Assembly: GCF_000429425.1 (NCBI RefSeq)
Contig: NZ_AUBV01000005.1
Span: 248,001 to 312,000, forward strand
Direction: 5' to 3'
Origin: Algoriphagus mannitolivorans DSM 15301
Lineage (GTDB): Bacteria > Bacteroidota > Bacteroidia > Cytophagales > Cyclobacteriaceae
DNA: 64,000 nucleotides
The notes under the pieces are model-generated. The model did no database searches. It saw nothing but the letters and a program-made list of their open reading frames with translations, and had not been told where the DNA came from. The position numbers were made by a program, and so were the translations under genes. Positions 1-7,930 of this stretch are shown piece by piece (the first letter of the stretch is position 1; every line of letters begins with the position of its first letter).

Positions 1-343
1 TTTCGCAGAAGATAAACAGTTTTCCATCTGCTGGGGAGAAGTGATTTTCAGAAAGCCCTCCGCTGAGAACCATTCGGACTCCGCCTTGCTTGAGGTCATT
101 TTTCTCAATAAGCTCTGCGATTATTTTTCTCAAATCCTCTCTGCTGTAGTTGAAAGGAATATGGGTTTTCTCTGCCGAAGCCATAAACCGATCTAGATAG
201 TCTTCCAAAAAAATAGGCTTGTAATTGTTGGTTCTGAAAAAGTCGAAAATTCCATATCCACGGATCAATCCGAGATCCATCGGGTGAATGGTGGCTTTTT
301 CAGAAGGGATGATACTACCGTCGGCAAAGCAAAATGGTTTCAT
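1..343 (-). CDS. Class IV PLP aminotransferase (BCAT/DAAT-like), N-terminal part
   Basis: The gene is cut by the window edge; only the first ~114 residues are visible, starting at the ATG read from 343 on the minus strand. The opening residues MKPFCFADG, then HPMDLGLIRGYGIFDFFRT, form the typical N-terminal fold of branched-chain or D-amino-acid aminotransferases, where the short segment before RGYGIFDFF shapes the substrate pocket. The catalytic lysine lies beyond the edge and cannot be checked. By family it is a cytosolic transaminase using PLP, but branched-chain, D-amino-acid and aminodeoxychorismate lyase members share this N-terminus, so the substrate is open. No downstream partner is visible. 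Confidence 0.82.
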   Translation of the reverse strand, partial: MKPFCFADGSIIPSEKATIHPMDLGLIRGYGIFDFFRTNNYKPIFLEDYLDRFMASAEKTHIPFNYSREDLRKIIAELIEKNDLKQGGVRMVLSGGLSENHFSPADGKLFIFCE

Positions 344-441
344 AAACAGGCTTGTTTTCCAAATGCTAAATTAGCCAATGAAAAGAGAAAACACAGGAAG
401 ACTTTTTGGATATTTAGTGTAATTTAAATAAGATTAAATTG

Positions 442-449
442 TAACTTTG
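442..449 (+). promoter_or_regulatory. Bacteroidota-type -7 promoter element
   Basis: TAACTTTG matches the TAnnTTTG -7 consensus of Bacteroidota sigma factors. It lies 21 bases before the ATG at 471, giving a leader of about 15 bases. No TTTG -33 element is found at the usual spacing, so support is partial. Confidence 0.45.
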
Positions 450-470
450 ACGTATGTAAACTCAGCTTTT

Positions 471-893
471 ATGAAAAACTTCCTGATTTGTATTGCTTTA
501 GGATTTTCTCTTATTTTTCAATCCTGTGGAAATAGTCAAATAGACGCCAATAAAAAACTCCGAGAAGAGGTTATTGCCGTTCATGATGAAGTGATGCCAA
601 AGATGGGGCAGCTCAAGTCTCTTGAGAAATCCTCTCTTCAAATGGCGGAGGATTTGGCCAATTCTTCAGAACCAGATTCTGCCAGAATAGTAGCCCTAAA
701 AGAGCTTGCAACTCAGCTGGATCAGGCATACGAAAGCATGTTTGTTTGGATGAGGCAGTATGATGTAGAAGATGGGGAAAAAACCCCTGAAGAGGTGAAG
801 GCTTACCTAGAAGAGCAGATGAAAAAAGTAAGCTTGGTGAATCAAGACATCAAATCTGCCTTGGAAAAAGCAGATTCCTTGTTGAAAAAATAA
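471..893 (+). CDS. Small helical lipoprotein of unknown function
   Basis: About 140 residues. The chosen start, MKNFLICIALGFSLIF, opens a lipoprotein signal peptide with the cysteine in FQSC. An earlier in-frame start at 447 would add eight residues before this signal and overlap the -7 element, so it is less likely. The mature part is charged and probably all-helical (several heptad-like stretches such as EEVKAYLEEQMKKV), with no catalytic motif. It resembles the small Bacteroidota lipoproteins that databases sometimes label viral A-type inclusion-like; that label carries no function. It runs toward the minus-strand cytochrome gene, and the two stop codons abut. Confidence 0.7.
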   Translation: MKNFLICIALGFSLIFQSCGNSQIDANKKLREEVIAVHDEVMPKMGQLKSLEKSSLQMAEDLANSSEPDSARIVALKELATQLDQAYESMFVWMRQYDVEDGEKTPEEVKAYLEEQMKKVSLVNQDIKSALEKADSLLKK

Positions 894-1343
894 TTAAAGA
901 TTATCCGGCGGGGTTTTGAGGAATTTTTCAACCTCCGGAGCTGAAATTACTCCTTCTTCCATTTCCCAGATATTGTACAGATAGGTCACTATTTGGGCAA
1001 TATCCAATGGTTTCAGACTGGGATTCCCGGGCATTTTTTGATTGTAAATAGTGCCGTTGACCTTGATCGGCCCTTCTTGCCCATTTCGGATGATCCATGC
1101 TGTTCGGTGGATACTTTCCTTGAAATAATCCGCGTTTTTCAGCGGAGGAATCAATTGTCCTAGCCCGGAACCGTCACTTTGATGACAGTTGGCGCAGTAA
1201 TTTTCATACAGCCTTTTCCCATTGACGGCATACTTCATGACCTCCGGGTCTGAAATTTGGGCCAGCGTATTTTCCTCGCTGCTGGGTTTTGGACTGCAGG
1301 AAGAAATACCGATTAGGAAAATTAAGCAGAAAAAGAGTCTCAT
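894..1343 (-). CDS. c-type cytochrome lipoprotein
   Basis: 149 residues with a lipoprotein signal (MRLFFCLIFLIGISSC) and one heme-binding motif C50-A-N-C53-H54. A likely distal methionine ligand is M104 in NQKMPGNP. This is a class I monoheme cytochrome c, anchored to the periplasmic side by lipid and serving as an electron carrier. Its start overlaps the end of the SCO gene by four bases, and HemJ/CopD lies just upstream, so the three form a heme/copper respiratory operon. The partner oxidase is not in the window. Confidence 0.88.
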   Translation of the reverse strand: MRLFFCLIFLIGISSCSPKPSSEENTLAQISDPEVMKYAVNGKRLYENYCANCHQSDGSGLGQLIPPLKNADYFKESIHRTAWIIRNGQEGPIKVNGTIYNQKMPGNPSLKPLDIAQIVTYLYNIWEMEEGVISAPEVEKFLKTPPDNL

Positions 1344-1972
1344 TTTGTCAACAACTTAGGGATATCATTGAGTAGTCGGTCCACCTGATCTGATTTGGTG
1401 CCATCATAGACTCCCCGGATATGACCTTTCTGATCTACCAATAAAAAAGCTCCACTGTGCAAAAATCCTCCCGGCTCAGCCTGATCCGCCATGGCTGTGG
1501 TTAAATAGCTCGTTTGACCGATCTCAAAGATTTTCTCCTGATCACCTGTCAGGAAATTCCAGGTTTTCGCATCCTCAATTCCCAATTTTTCAGCGTAATC
1601 TTTCAAGACTTCCTGGGTATCATGAGTAGGATCAATGCTATGGCTGAGAATCATAAACTCTGGGTTGCCCTGGAATTTTTCATAAACTCTGAGCATTTCC
1701 TTTTTCATAATAGGACAGATAGTCGGGCAGGTGGTGAAAAAGAAATCAGCGACATATACTTTTCCGGCAAGGTCCTCATTACTGATGGTGTCCCCCAGCT
1801 GATTGATAAAGGCAAAATCAGCAATTTTGTGATATACCGTGTCTTGGTTATCATCCACATATCGCTCTCCCAGGATAGGAAGTTCAAGCGGACTTGCGCC
1901 ATTTTCAGTTTTGGAATTGCAGGCAAAAGTCAATGCAATTCCGGATATCAGAAGAAATTGAGAGATTTTCAT
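1340..1972 (-). CDS. SCO1/SenC family copper chaperone-like protein
   Basis: 210 residues with a lipoprotein-type leader (ALTFAC) and a thioredoxin-like fold. The copper-binding motif C82-P-T-I-C86 sits in FFFTTCPTICPIM, and the third ligand H172 is in GGFLHSGAF. SCO proteins deliver copper to, or reduce, the CuA site of cytochrome c oxidase in the periplasm. Length and motif spacing match the family. The gene overlaps both neighbours by four bases, which implies translational coupling with the cytochrome c and HemJ-like genes. Confidence 0.93.
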   Translation of the reverse strand: MKISQFLLISGIALTFACNSKTENGASPLELPILGERYVDDNQDTVYHKIADFAFINQLGDTISNEDLAGKVYVADFFFTTCPTICPIMKKEMLRVYEKFQGNPEFMILSHSIDPTHDTQEVLKDYAEKLGIEDAKTWNFLTGDQEKIFEIGQTSYLTTAMADQAEPGGFLHSGAFLLVDQKGHIRGVYDGTKSDQVDRLLNDIPKLLTK

Positions 1973-2511
1973 TGTCCCTTTTTGGTTCTATAATTTTTGT
2001 AAACTTTAATCCCAAGCATCAGAAGAATTCCGAGTCCCAAAAGGCCGGCAATGCCCCAAACCATGCTTAGGGTATTCTTCAAAACGATCAGAAACACTAT
2101 AGCAAAAAGTAATATTGTGCTCACTTCGTTCCATATCCGAAGTTTGGTGGAGTTCCATCGGGCTTTTCCGGCCTGTAATTCTTTGAAAATAACATGAGAG
2201 AATCCATGGTAAACATAGAGCAGCAAAACAAAACCAAGCTTGGCCTGCATAAATCCCTGCTCCATAAATCCCCATCGGTAGCTAATGACCCAGGCTCCAA
2301 AGATTAGCGTCAAAACCGCCGAGGGCCAGGTGATGATATACCAAAGACGTGATGCCATCAAGTCCAGCTGAGGTTTGAGGATTTTTCGTTCGGATTCGGG
2401 TTTTTCAAGGGCCTCGGTCTGATAAATAAACAGACGCACGATATAGAAAAGCCCTGCAAACCAGGTCACCACAAAAATGATATGAAGTGCTTTGACGTAC
2501 TCGAAACCCAT
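1969..2511 (-). CDS. hemJ: HemJ/CopD family membrane protein (protoporphyrinogen oxidase-like)
   Basis: 180 residues with four to five hydrophobic segments. The N-terminus MGFEYVKALHIIFVVTWFAGLFYIVRLFIY contains the family's conserved histidine and the H-x7-G-x-F-Y pattern, and ASRLWYIITWP follows. HemJ is a b-heme membrane protein that oxidises protoporphyrinogen IX in heme synthesis. The alternative reading is an undefined CopD-like copper-resistance protein, but the short length and conserved segments favour HemJ. It is first in the operon with SCO and cytochrome c, all of which depend on heme or copper. Confidence 0.8.
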   Translation of the reverse strand: MGFEYVKALHIIFVVTWFAGLFYIVRLFIYQTEALEKPESERKILKPQLDLMASRLWYIITWPSAVLTLIFGAWVISYRWGFMEQGFMQAKLGFVLLLYVYHGFSHVIFKELQAGKARWNSTKLRIWNEVSTILLFAIVFLIVLKNTLSMVWGIAGLLGLGILLMLGIKVYKNYRTKKGQ

Positions 2512-2565
2512 TGTCAGAATTTTGGGCTAAATTAAGGCCTAAACCCCGTAAACCCTTAAAAGTTT

Positions 2566-2973
2566 TTGAAAAGGAATAAAGTCATTTTCTATCTGCTCGG
2601 AGTAGTAGTACTGTTTCTGTTGATCCAAATCATCCGGTCCAGCTTTTCAAACCCCGGCTTAGAGCGGTTTGCAAATGATTTTGAGGAGATTGGATTTTAC
2701 CGAAATGAAAATAATACCGGGCCTGTCCTAAGAATATATGCCATTAGATCTCTGAAAGACAATACTCCGGAGTACATGCGTGAGTATGCTGATATGCAGC
2801 CTCATACCAAATACGGGAGAACTTTGGTCTTTTTCTTTGGGCAAGAAGTCTCAGAAAAAGTTCTGCTTAATCCCAAGGAACCCTATTTTTCGGAGGAACT
2901 AGCCCCCTTTCTTCTGGGGAAATTTGAAAAAACTCCTATGGGGGAAGGCAGGTTTGAATTAGTACAGCAATGA
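2566..2973 (+). CDS. Small membrane-anchored protein of unknown function, TTG start
   Basis: 135 residues. The only sensible start is a TTG at 2566; no ATG or GTG precedes the transmembrane segment VIFYLLGVVVLFLLIQII at residues 6-23. The rest is a soluble domain that ends FELVQQ. No known motif was recognised. The stop overlaps the meaB ATG (ATGA), so the two genes are translationally coupled, which places it in the methylmalonyl-CoA neighbourhood without showing a role there. Confidence 0.65.
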   Translation: MKRNKVIFYLLGVVVLFLLIQIIRSSFSNPGLERFANDFEEIGFYRNENNTGPVLRIYAIRSLKDNTPEYMREYADMQPHTKYGRTLVFFFGQEVSEKVLLNPKEPYFSEELAPFLLGKFEKTPMGEGRFELVQQ

Positions 2974-3959
2974 GAAAAAGGCATTCCCCAGAAACCTACC
3001 AAAAAGGGATCTTATCAGGAGATCGGGTCCTGCTAAGCCAGGCAATCACTTTGGTGGAAAGTTCTCTTGAATCGGATCAAGGCCTTGCTTCAGAATTAGT
3101 CCAATCCATCTTGCCTCATTCCGGAAATTCTATCCGAATTGGAATAACAGGAGTGCCTGGGGTAGGGAAAAGTACGTTTATCGAAGCCTTTGGCAAAATG
3201 CTTTTGGATCAAGGAAAAAAAGTCGCCGTTCTGGCTGTTGACCCGAGTAGTCAACTGACCCGAGGCAGTATTTTAGGAGATAAGACCCGAATGGAGGGGC
3301 TTTCCACAGACAAAAGAGCTTTTGTGAGACCCAGTCCGTCAGGAAAAACTTTAGGTGGCGTCAGTGGCGCTACCCGTGAGTCCATGCTTTTATGCGAGGC
3401 GGCCGGTTTTGATGTGATATTGGTCGAAACGGTGGGCGTGGGGCAAAGCGAAACTGCTGTGAAAAACATGGTTGATTTTTTCCTTTTACTGATGCTCTCT
3501 GGAGCTGGAGACGAGCTTCAGGGAATAAAAAAAGGAATTATGGAAATGGCTGATGCGCTTGTAATCCACAAAGCAGATGGAGATAATTTTGAGCAAAGCC
3601 GGAAGGCAAAAGCTAATTACCAAAATGCCCTGCATTTATTCGCAGAATCTGGGAAAAGCTGGCAAACTCAAGTTCTGCTGGCCTCTTCAATAAGCGGTTT
3701 TGGCTTGGAAAAAGTTTGGGATTTGATTTTGGAATACGAGGCTAAAATGAAATCCAATGGGTTTTGGATGTCCAATAGATCTGTTCAGCGTTTGAATTGG
3801 CTGGAAGACCAAATCCAGTTTTTGTTGGGCCAGACTTTTCAGAAAAATCCAAAAGTCAAGAAAATGTTGGAGCTCGAACGCCCGAGAGTACAGTCTGGAG
3901 AATTGAATCCGGGGACTTTGGCCAAAAAATTGATTCACTTGATGTTCTCAAATTCCTGA
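2970..3959 (+). CDS. meaB: Methylmalonyl-CoA mutase-associated GTPase MeaB
   Basis: 329 residues of the ArgK/MeaB G3E GTPase family. The P-loop GVPGVGKST is at residues 61-69, followed by the switch segment AVDPSSQLTRGSILGDKTRM and the G3 region ETVGVGQSE. MeaB uses GTP to gate loading and repair of adenosylcobalamin in methylmalonyl-CoA mutase. The mutase subunits lie 2.6 kb downstream on the same strand (6539-10044), with dnaA in between, so the pathway genes cluster but are not one operon. The 4-base overlap with the upstream small membrane protein suggests coupling. Confidence 0.95.
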   Translation: MRKRHSPETYQKGILSGDRVLLSQAITLVESSLESDQGLASELVQSILPHSGNSIRIGITGVPGVGKSTFIEAFGKMLLDQGKKVAVLAVDPSSQLTRGSILGDKTRMEGLSTDKRAFVRPSPSGKTLGGVSGATRESMLLCEAAGFDVILVETVGVGQSETAVKNMVDFFLLLMLSGAGDELQGIKKGIMEMADALVIHKADGDNFEQSRKAKANYQNALHLFAESGKSWQTQVLLASSISGFGLEKVWDLILEYEAKMKSNGFWMSNRSVQRLNWLEDQIQFLLGQTFQKNPKVKKMLELERPRVQSGELNPGTLAKKLIHLMFSNS

Positions 3960-3961
3960 AG

Positions 3962-4714
3962 ATGAAATACTTGATTTTACCCTTAATGATTTGGATGATT
4001 TCCTGCTCTCCCAAAAAAACAGCCAATACGGATGAAGTGGAAACTTTGACTTTTTCTCTCGATTCCTTGGTTCAGGAGAAATGTTCAGGTGAGGAGTGCG
4101 CAAAAATGAGATTGGTTTGGCCGATTGCATCCGGTCCGGAGCTCTCCAATCAAATCAATGAAATCATAGGGAAAGAGGTTACCAACATGCTGATGTTTGG
4201 AGAATCTTCCTCTTCAAACCGGGATACCCTGATTGCTCAGTATTTTCAATCCTATTTGGAATTCAAAAGTGAGTTTCCAGAGGCTTATGGAGCATGGGAG
4301 GTCAATATTGAAGCTGATGTGTCGTATCAATCTGACAGTACGCTTAGTGTTTCCTTGGACTGGATGCAGTATATGGGTGGAGCTCATCCAGGTTATGGGC
4401 AGAACTTTTTGAACCTAGATGTGATCACAGGGAAGCGTCTCTCCCGGGATCAAATAGTGAGGGATCAAGCGAAATTATTAGCTTTTGCGGAGAAGAAATT
4501 CCGGGAATTTCACGAAGTGGAAACTGGAGTTACTTTGGAGGAAGATGGAAGATTTTTTCTTCCAGATACCGGGTTTTTTCTGGCCAATTCCATGGGATTT
4601 GAAAAAGGTAAATTCAAGATTATTTACGTCCCTTATGAAATTGGGCCCTTTGTGATGGGCTTTACCGAATTGGAGTTTACCCGGGAAGAATTGGGTGAGC
4701 TGGTTCGCTGGTAA
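3962..4714 (+). CDS. Lipoprotein with DUF4163/DUF3298-type domain
   Basis: About 250 residues starting at the ATG at 3962, two bases after the meaB stop. An upstream in-frame start at 3797 lies inside meaB and is rejected. The leader MKYLILPLMIWMISC is a lipoprotein signal. The C-terminal half, with GGAHPGYGQNFLNLDVITGK and the ending VMGFTELEFTREEL, matches the DUF3298 fold seen in RsiV-like anti-sigma and peptidoglycan-associated proteins. Function is unknown; a periplasmic binding role is an inference. It is probably cotranscribed with meaB. Confidence 0.78.
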   Translation: MKYLILPLMIWMISCSPKKTANTDEVETLTFSLDSLVQEKCSGEECAKMRLVWPIASGPELSNQINEIIGKEVTNMLMFGESSSSNRDTLIAQYFQSYLEFKSEFPEAYGAWEVNIEADVSYQSDSTLSVSLDWMQYMGGAHPGYGQNFLNLDVITGKRLSRDQIVRDQAKLLAFAEKKFREFHEVETGVTLEEDGRFFLPDTGFFLANSMGFEKGKFKIIYVPYEIGPFVMGFTELEFTREELGELVRW

Positions 4715-4727
4715 GAGGGAGTGAAAA

Positions 4728-4760
4728 ATTTGAAATTTGAATCAATCTCAAATTTCAAAT
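4728..4760. terminator. AT-rich hairpin between convergent genes, built from a dispersed repeat
   Basis: Two perfect 13-base arms (ATTTGAAATTTGA at 4728-4740 and its reverse complement at 4748-4760) enclose a 7-base loop. It sits in the 59-base gap between the convergent lipoprotein gene and dnaA and may act as a bidirectional terminator, though it lacks a G/C-rich stem. The arm sequence belongs to the repeat seen again at 19165-19200. Confidence 0.45.
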
Positions 4761-4773
4761 CTTCAATCTCAAA

Positions 4774-6189
4774 TCAATAAGATCTGATCTTGAATTTCTT
4801 TTTAAGCTCATTCACGGAATTCCGGAAGCTGGTGTCCGTTTCCATCATATCATTGACGGTTTGTACCGCATGAATGACAGTACTGTGATCCCGCCCCCCG
4901 AAATGATAACCTATTGACTTGAGGGAGTGGTTGGTGAATTCCTTAGAAAAATACATGGCAACCTGACGGGCAATCACGATTTCTTTCTTTCTGGTTTTTG
5001 CCTTCAAATCATCCACATGGATACTGAAGTATTCAGAAACGGACTTTTGAATAAAGTCAATGCCGACCTCAGTTTCGATGTCTTTGATGAAGTTTTTGAT
5101 CACCGTTTTGGAGAGCTCAAGACTGATCTCGACTCTGTTGAGGGAAGCATGTGCAATAAGAGAAATCAGAATTCCTTCCAGTTCCCTGACATTGGTATCT
5201 ACAGTATAAGCCAAATACTCAACCACATCATCAGGAATATAAATCCCCTCGGATTGCATTTTCCTTCGGATGATTGCAACTCTGGTTTCGAAATCAGGCA
5301 TTTGCAAGTCTGCCGTCAAACCCCACTTAAATCGGGAAAGTAGTCGCTCCTCCAAGCCTTTCAGATCCCTGGGAGGGCAATCTGAAGTCATGATGATTTG
5401 CTTCTTATTCTGATGAAGGTGGTTGAAGATGTGGAAAAACATCTCCTGAGTCCGGTCTTTTCCTGCAAGGAACTGAATATCATCAATGATCAGCACATCC
5501 ACCTGCATGTAGAAATTGGTGAAGCTCTTCACGTTTCCATCTTTAATGGAATCCATGAATTGGTTCACGAATTTTTCAGATGATACATAAAGGACAAACT
5601 TCTCTTCGGGACTGTTTTTGATTTCATTCCCAATGGCCTGAACGAGGTGGGTTTTTCCCAAACCAACACCGCCATAGACCATGAGAGGGTTGAAGGAAGT
5701 AATCCCGGGCTTGGTGGCGACCGCAAAACCTGCAGATCTAGCCAACCTGTTACAATCTCCTTCTATGTAGGTGCTAAATGTGTAATTGGGATTCAGATTG
5801 CTTTGCGTCAGCATATCTGCATTCAGGGATTGCATTTCAAAGGGAGTCTTTACCTCCTGAGAAGGCGCAGGCTTTTTGTTGGCATTATTCCCCTGTGGAT
5901 AGGATACCGCAATTGGCTGATTGGATGAATTTCCCTTGTCTACAACGACAGCGTATTCCAATCGTCCGCTTTGTCCCAAAGTGCTTTTAATAGCCAGTTT
6001 TAGGACTTGGACGTAGTTGTCCTCAAGCCACTCATAGAAGAATTGACTGGGAACTTGAATGGTAAGGCTGGAGCCTTCAAGTTTGACAGGCTGAATAGGC
6101 CTAAACCAAGTAGAAAAGCTCTGCTCGTTCACGTGTTGTTCGATCACACGTAAACATTCATTCCATACCGCATTAGCTTCTGAACTCAT
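4774..6189 (-). CDS. dnaA: Chromosomal replication initiator DnaA
   Basis: 471 residues with all four DnaA domains: the N-terminal oligomerisation domain (VWNECLRVIEQHVNEQSFSTW), a short linker, the AAA+ core with Walker A GGVGLGKTHL and Walker B IDDIQFL, and the C-terminal DNA-binding helix-turn-helix with GGRDHSTVIHA. It binds DnaA boxes and melts the origin. Length is normal for Bacteroidota. It is monocistronic and faces away from mutA. No dnaN or recF follows it, so the classic dnaA-dnaN operon is absent here. Confidence 0.98.
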   Translation of the reverse strand: MSSEANAVWNECLRVIEQHVNEQSFSTWFRPIQPVKLEGSSLTIQVPSQFFYEWLEDNYVQVLKLAIKSTLGQSGRLEYAVVVDKGNSSNQPIAVSYPQGNNANKKPAPSQEVKTPFEMQSLNADMLTQSNLNPNYTFSTYIEGDCNRLARSAGFAVATKPGITSFNPLMVYGGVGLGKTHLVQAIGNEIKNSPEEKFVLYVSSEKFVNQFMDSIKDGNVKSFTNFYMQVDVLIIDDIQFLAGKDRTQEMFFHIFNHLHQNKKQIIMTSDCPPRDLKGLEERLLSRFKWGLTADLQMPDFETRVAIIRRKMQSEGIYIPDDVVEYLAYTVDTNVRELEGILISLIAHASLNRVEISLELSKTVIKNFIKDIETEVGIDFIQKSVSEYFSIHVDDLKAKTRKKEIVIARQVAMYFSKEFTNHSLKSIGYHFGGRDHSTVIHAVQTVNDMMETDTSFRNSVNELKKKFKIRSY

Positions 6190-6538
6190 CTACTGGTTTG
6201 CTTCAAAAAAGGTTGATCCGTTTATAGGGAAGGGGGTCAAATTTGTGGAAAATTAACTTAAATAAAAAATCTAAAATCCCTTGAAAAATTCAAAATTCCG
6301 TGAATCAAAATCTTTTCCCAAAGAATATTCTGTCACCAATTTCATGCTAGGAAGATTCGAATGGATGAAATAAATCTCTTTTTTTTCGTAATAAGCTGAT
6401 CAATTAGTTATTAGGGCGCTTTTTACAGGTGGTCCTACAGGAGTAGAAAATTCGGATGGAATTCCAGAGCGCTTATTATTCTTGAAAATAGGTATAATTC
6501 AGGGATTGGTTATTTTTGAATCAAGCAAAAACCCAAAT
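6190..6538. other. Intergenic region between dnaA and mutA
   Basis: About 350 bases separate the divergent dnaA and mutA starts. It is AT-rich with one near-match to a DnaA box (TTTTCCACA on the minus strand, about 6244-6252; one mismatch to TTATCCACA). No cluster of boxes or 13-mer array is visible, so an origin is not supported. A -7 element for mutA lies at 6511-6518. Promoters for dnaA must also lie here but none matches the consensus clearly. Confidence 0.5.
6511..6518 (+). promoter_or_regulatory. Likely -7 element of the mutAB operon
   Basis: TATTTTTG fits TAnnTTTG and lies 28 bases before the mutA ATG at 6539. It also argues against an earlier in-frame start at 6482, which would fall upstream of the transcription start. 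No -33 TTTG is seen at the standard distance. Confidence 0.4.
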
Positions 6539-7930
6539 ATGATACATTCACTTTTTTCTGAGTTTGTTCCAGTTTCCAAAGAAGAGTGGATCAAGCAGGC
6601 TACCAAGGACTTAAAAGGAAAAGACTTTGGTCTCGCGCTGAAATCCAAACTTTGGGAGAAGATAGACTTAGATCCATTTTATACCCTGGAAGATTTAAAG
6701 GAAAGTATTTCTTCCCAAGTACGATTCCATTCTCCTCTCGAAATTCCCGGAATGCCACCAAGAAATTGGAGCAACGTCGTGAGTGTCCTGGCGGGGGATT
6801 CCAATAAGGATATTCTCCATTCACTGGAAAACGGAGCAGAAGGGCTGGTTTTACACCTCAATGGATATGAGGATCTTGAGGAATTGCTCAAGGCAGTTCA
6901 GCCGGAATATATAAGCATGCATATCAAGCCGGTAGGTAATCCCCTTCAGATCTTAGGGCAATTTTTAACCTGGGTAGAAAAGTCGGGAATCCAGCCGGAG
7001 CAATTAAAAGGCGGGTTTCTTTGGAGCCCTTCGGATATGGTTTTTGAACAAAACGAAAAGTACTCTCTCGCTTTGGAGGTATTCTCTGAAGTGATGGAGC
7101 TCACAGAGACCTATTCTAATTTCAAAAGTTTCTCGATCCAGTCTTCCAGATATTCTGAATCTGGCTCCAATCCTCTGGATGCCTTGGTGTTTTCTTATGG
7201 AGAGCTGATGGAATTGATTGATAAATCCGGGAGTGATACTGAAGCTATTTTTAAGAAAATGCTCCTGGAGGTTTCTGTGGGAGATTCCCACTTCGGTGAA
7301 ATTGCCCGATTGAAAGCATTCAGACTAGCGGCGGTTCAACTGGCAGCTGGGTATGGATTGAATTTAAAGCCGGAAAATATTGAGCTTCTATGCCAGACCT
7401 CCCATTGGTCCAAGTCAATTCTTGACGTGAATACCAATTTGATCCGTCAAACTTACGAAGCCATGGCAGGAGTACTTGGAGGGGCTAATTTCCTATGGAT
7501 AAAACCCTTTCAGGAAGAAAGCGCCGGCGAATTGGATAGGAGGATTGCCCGGAATGTTTCTACCATTTTGCGGGAAGAAGCAAACTTGGATAAAGTAATG
7601 GATCCTGCAGCAGGTTCCTATTTTATGGAGAATCTGACGCCGACGATTCTGGAATATCTGAAGGAGAATTTGCAAAACCTGGAGAAGAAAGGGGGATGGC
7701 TTGAGGCATTGGAAACAGGCAAAATCCATCAGGCTGTTCGTGCCCACCGACAAAAAATCCAATCCGAACTCTTGGACCAGAAAAGAATCAAAGTGGGAGC
7801 AAACAAATATCCTGCTTCCGACAAGCTCAAAAATGAGTATGATTTTGAGGTTTTTGAGGAGAAATCTTTTGAAATGAAGCCAACGAGAGCCACTTATTTA
7901 TTTGAACTTCAAAATCAACCTTCCCTATGA
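6539..7930 (+). CDS. mutA: Methylmalonyl-CoA mutase small subunit
   Basis: 463 residues from the ATG at 6539 ([25 protein letters not shown]). It is the non-catalytic partner of the heterodimeric mutase, with the TIM-barrel fold, including the segment [22 protein letters not shown] and [13 protein letters not shown]. It lacks the C-terminal cobalamin domain, as expected for this subunit, and stabilises MutB in interconverting methylmalonyl-CoA and succinyl-CoA. Its stop overlaps the mutB ATG by four bases (ATGA), the normal coupled arrangement. Confidence 0.93.
   Translation: MIHSLFSEFVPVSKEEWIKQATKDLKGKDFGLALKSKLWEKIDLDPFYTLEDLKESISSQVRFHSPLEIPGMPPRNWSNVVSVLAGDSNKDILHSLENGAEGLVLHLNGYEDLEELLKAVQPEYISMHIKPVGNPLQILGQFLTWVEKSGIQPEQLKGGFLWSPSDMVFEQNEKYSLALEVFSEVMELTETYSNFKSFSIQSSRYSESGSNPLDALVFSYGELMELIDKSGSDTEAIFKKMLLEVSVGDSHFGEIARLKAFRLAAVQLAAGYGLNLKPENIELLCQTSHWSKSILDVNTNLIRQTYEAMAGVLGGANFLWIKPFQEESAGELDRRIARNVSTILREEANLDKVMDPAAGSYFMENLTPTILEYLKENLQNLEKKGGWLEALETGKIHQAVRAHRQKIQSELLDQKRIKVGANKYPASDKLKNEYDFEVFEEKSFEMKPTRATYLFELQNQPSL

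Noticed and set aside
1514..1993. 159-codon open frame opposite the SCO gene
   Set aside because: It is a shadow of a gene with clear copper-site motifs and operon overlaps.
6190..6538. Replication origin next to dnaA
   Set aside because: Only one near-match to a DnaA box and no box cluster or AT-rich 13-mers were found.
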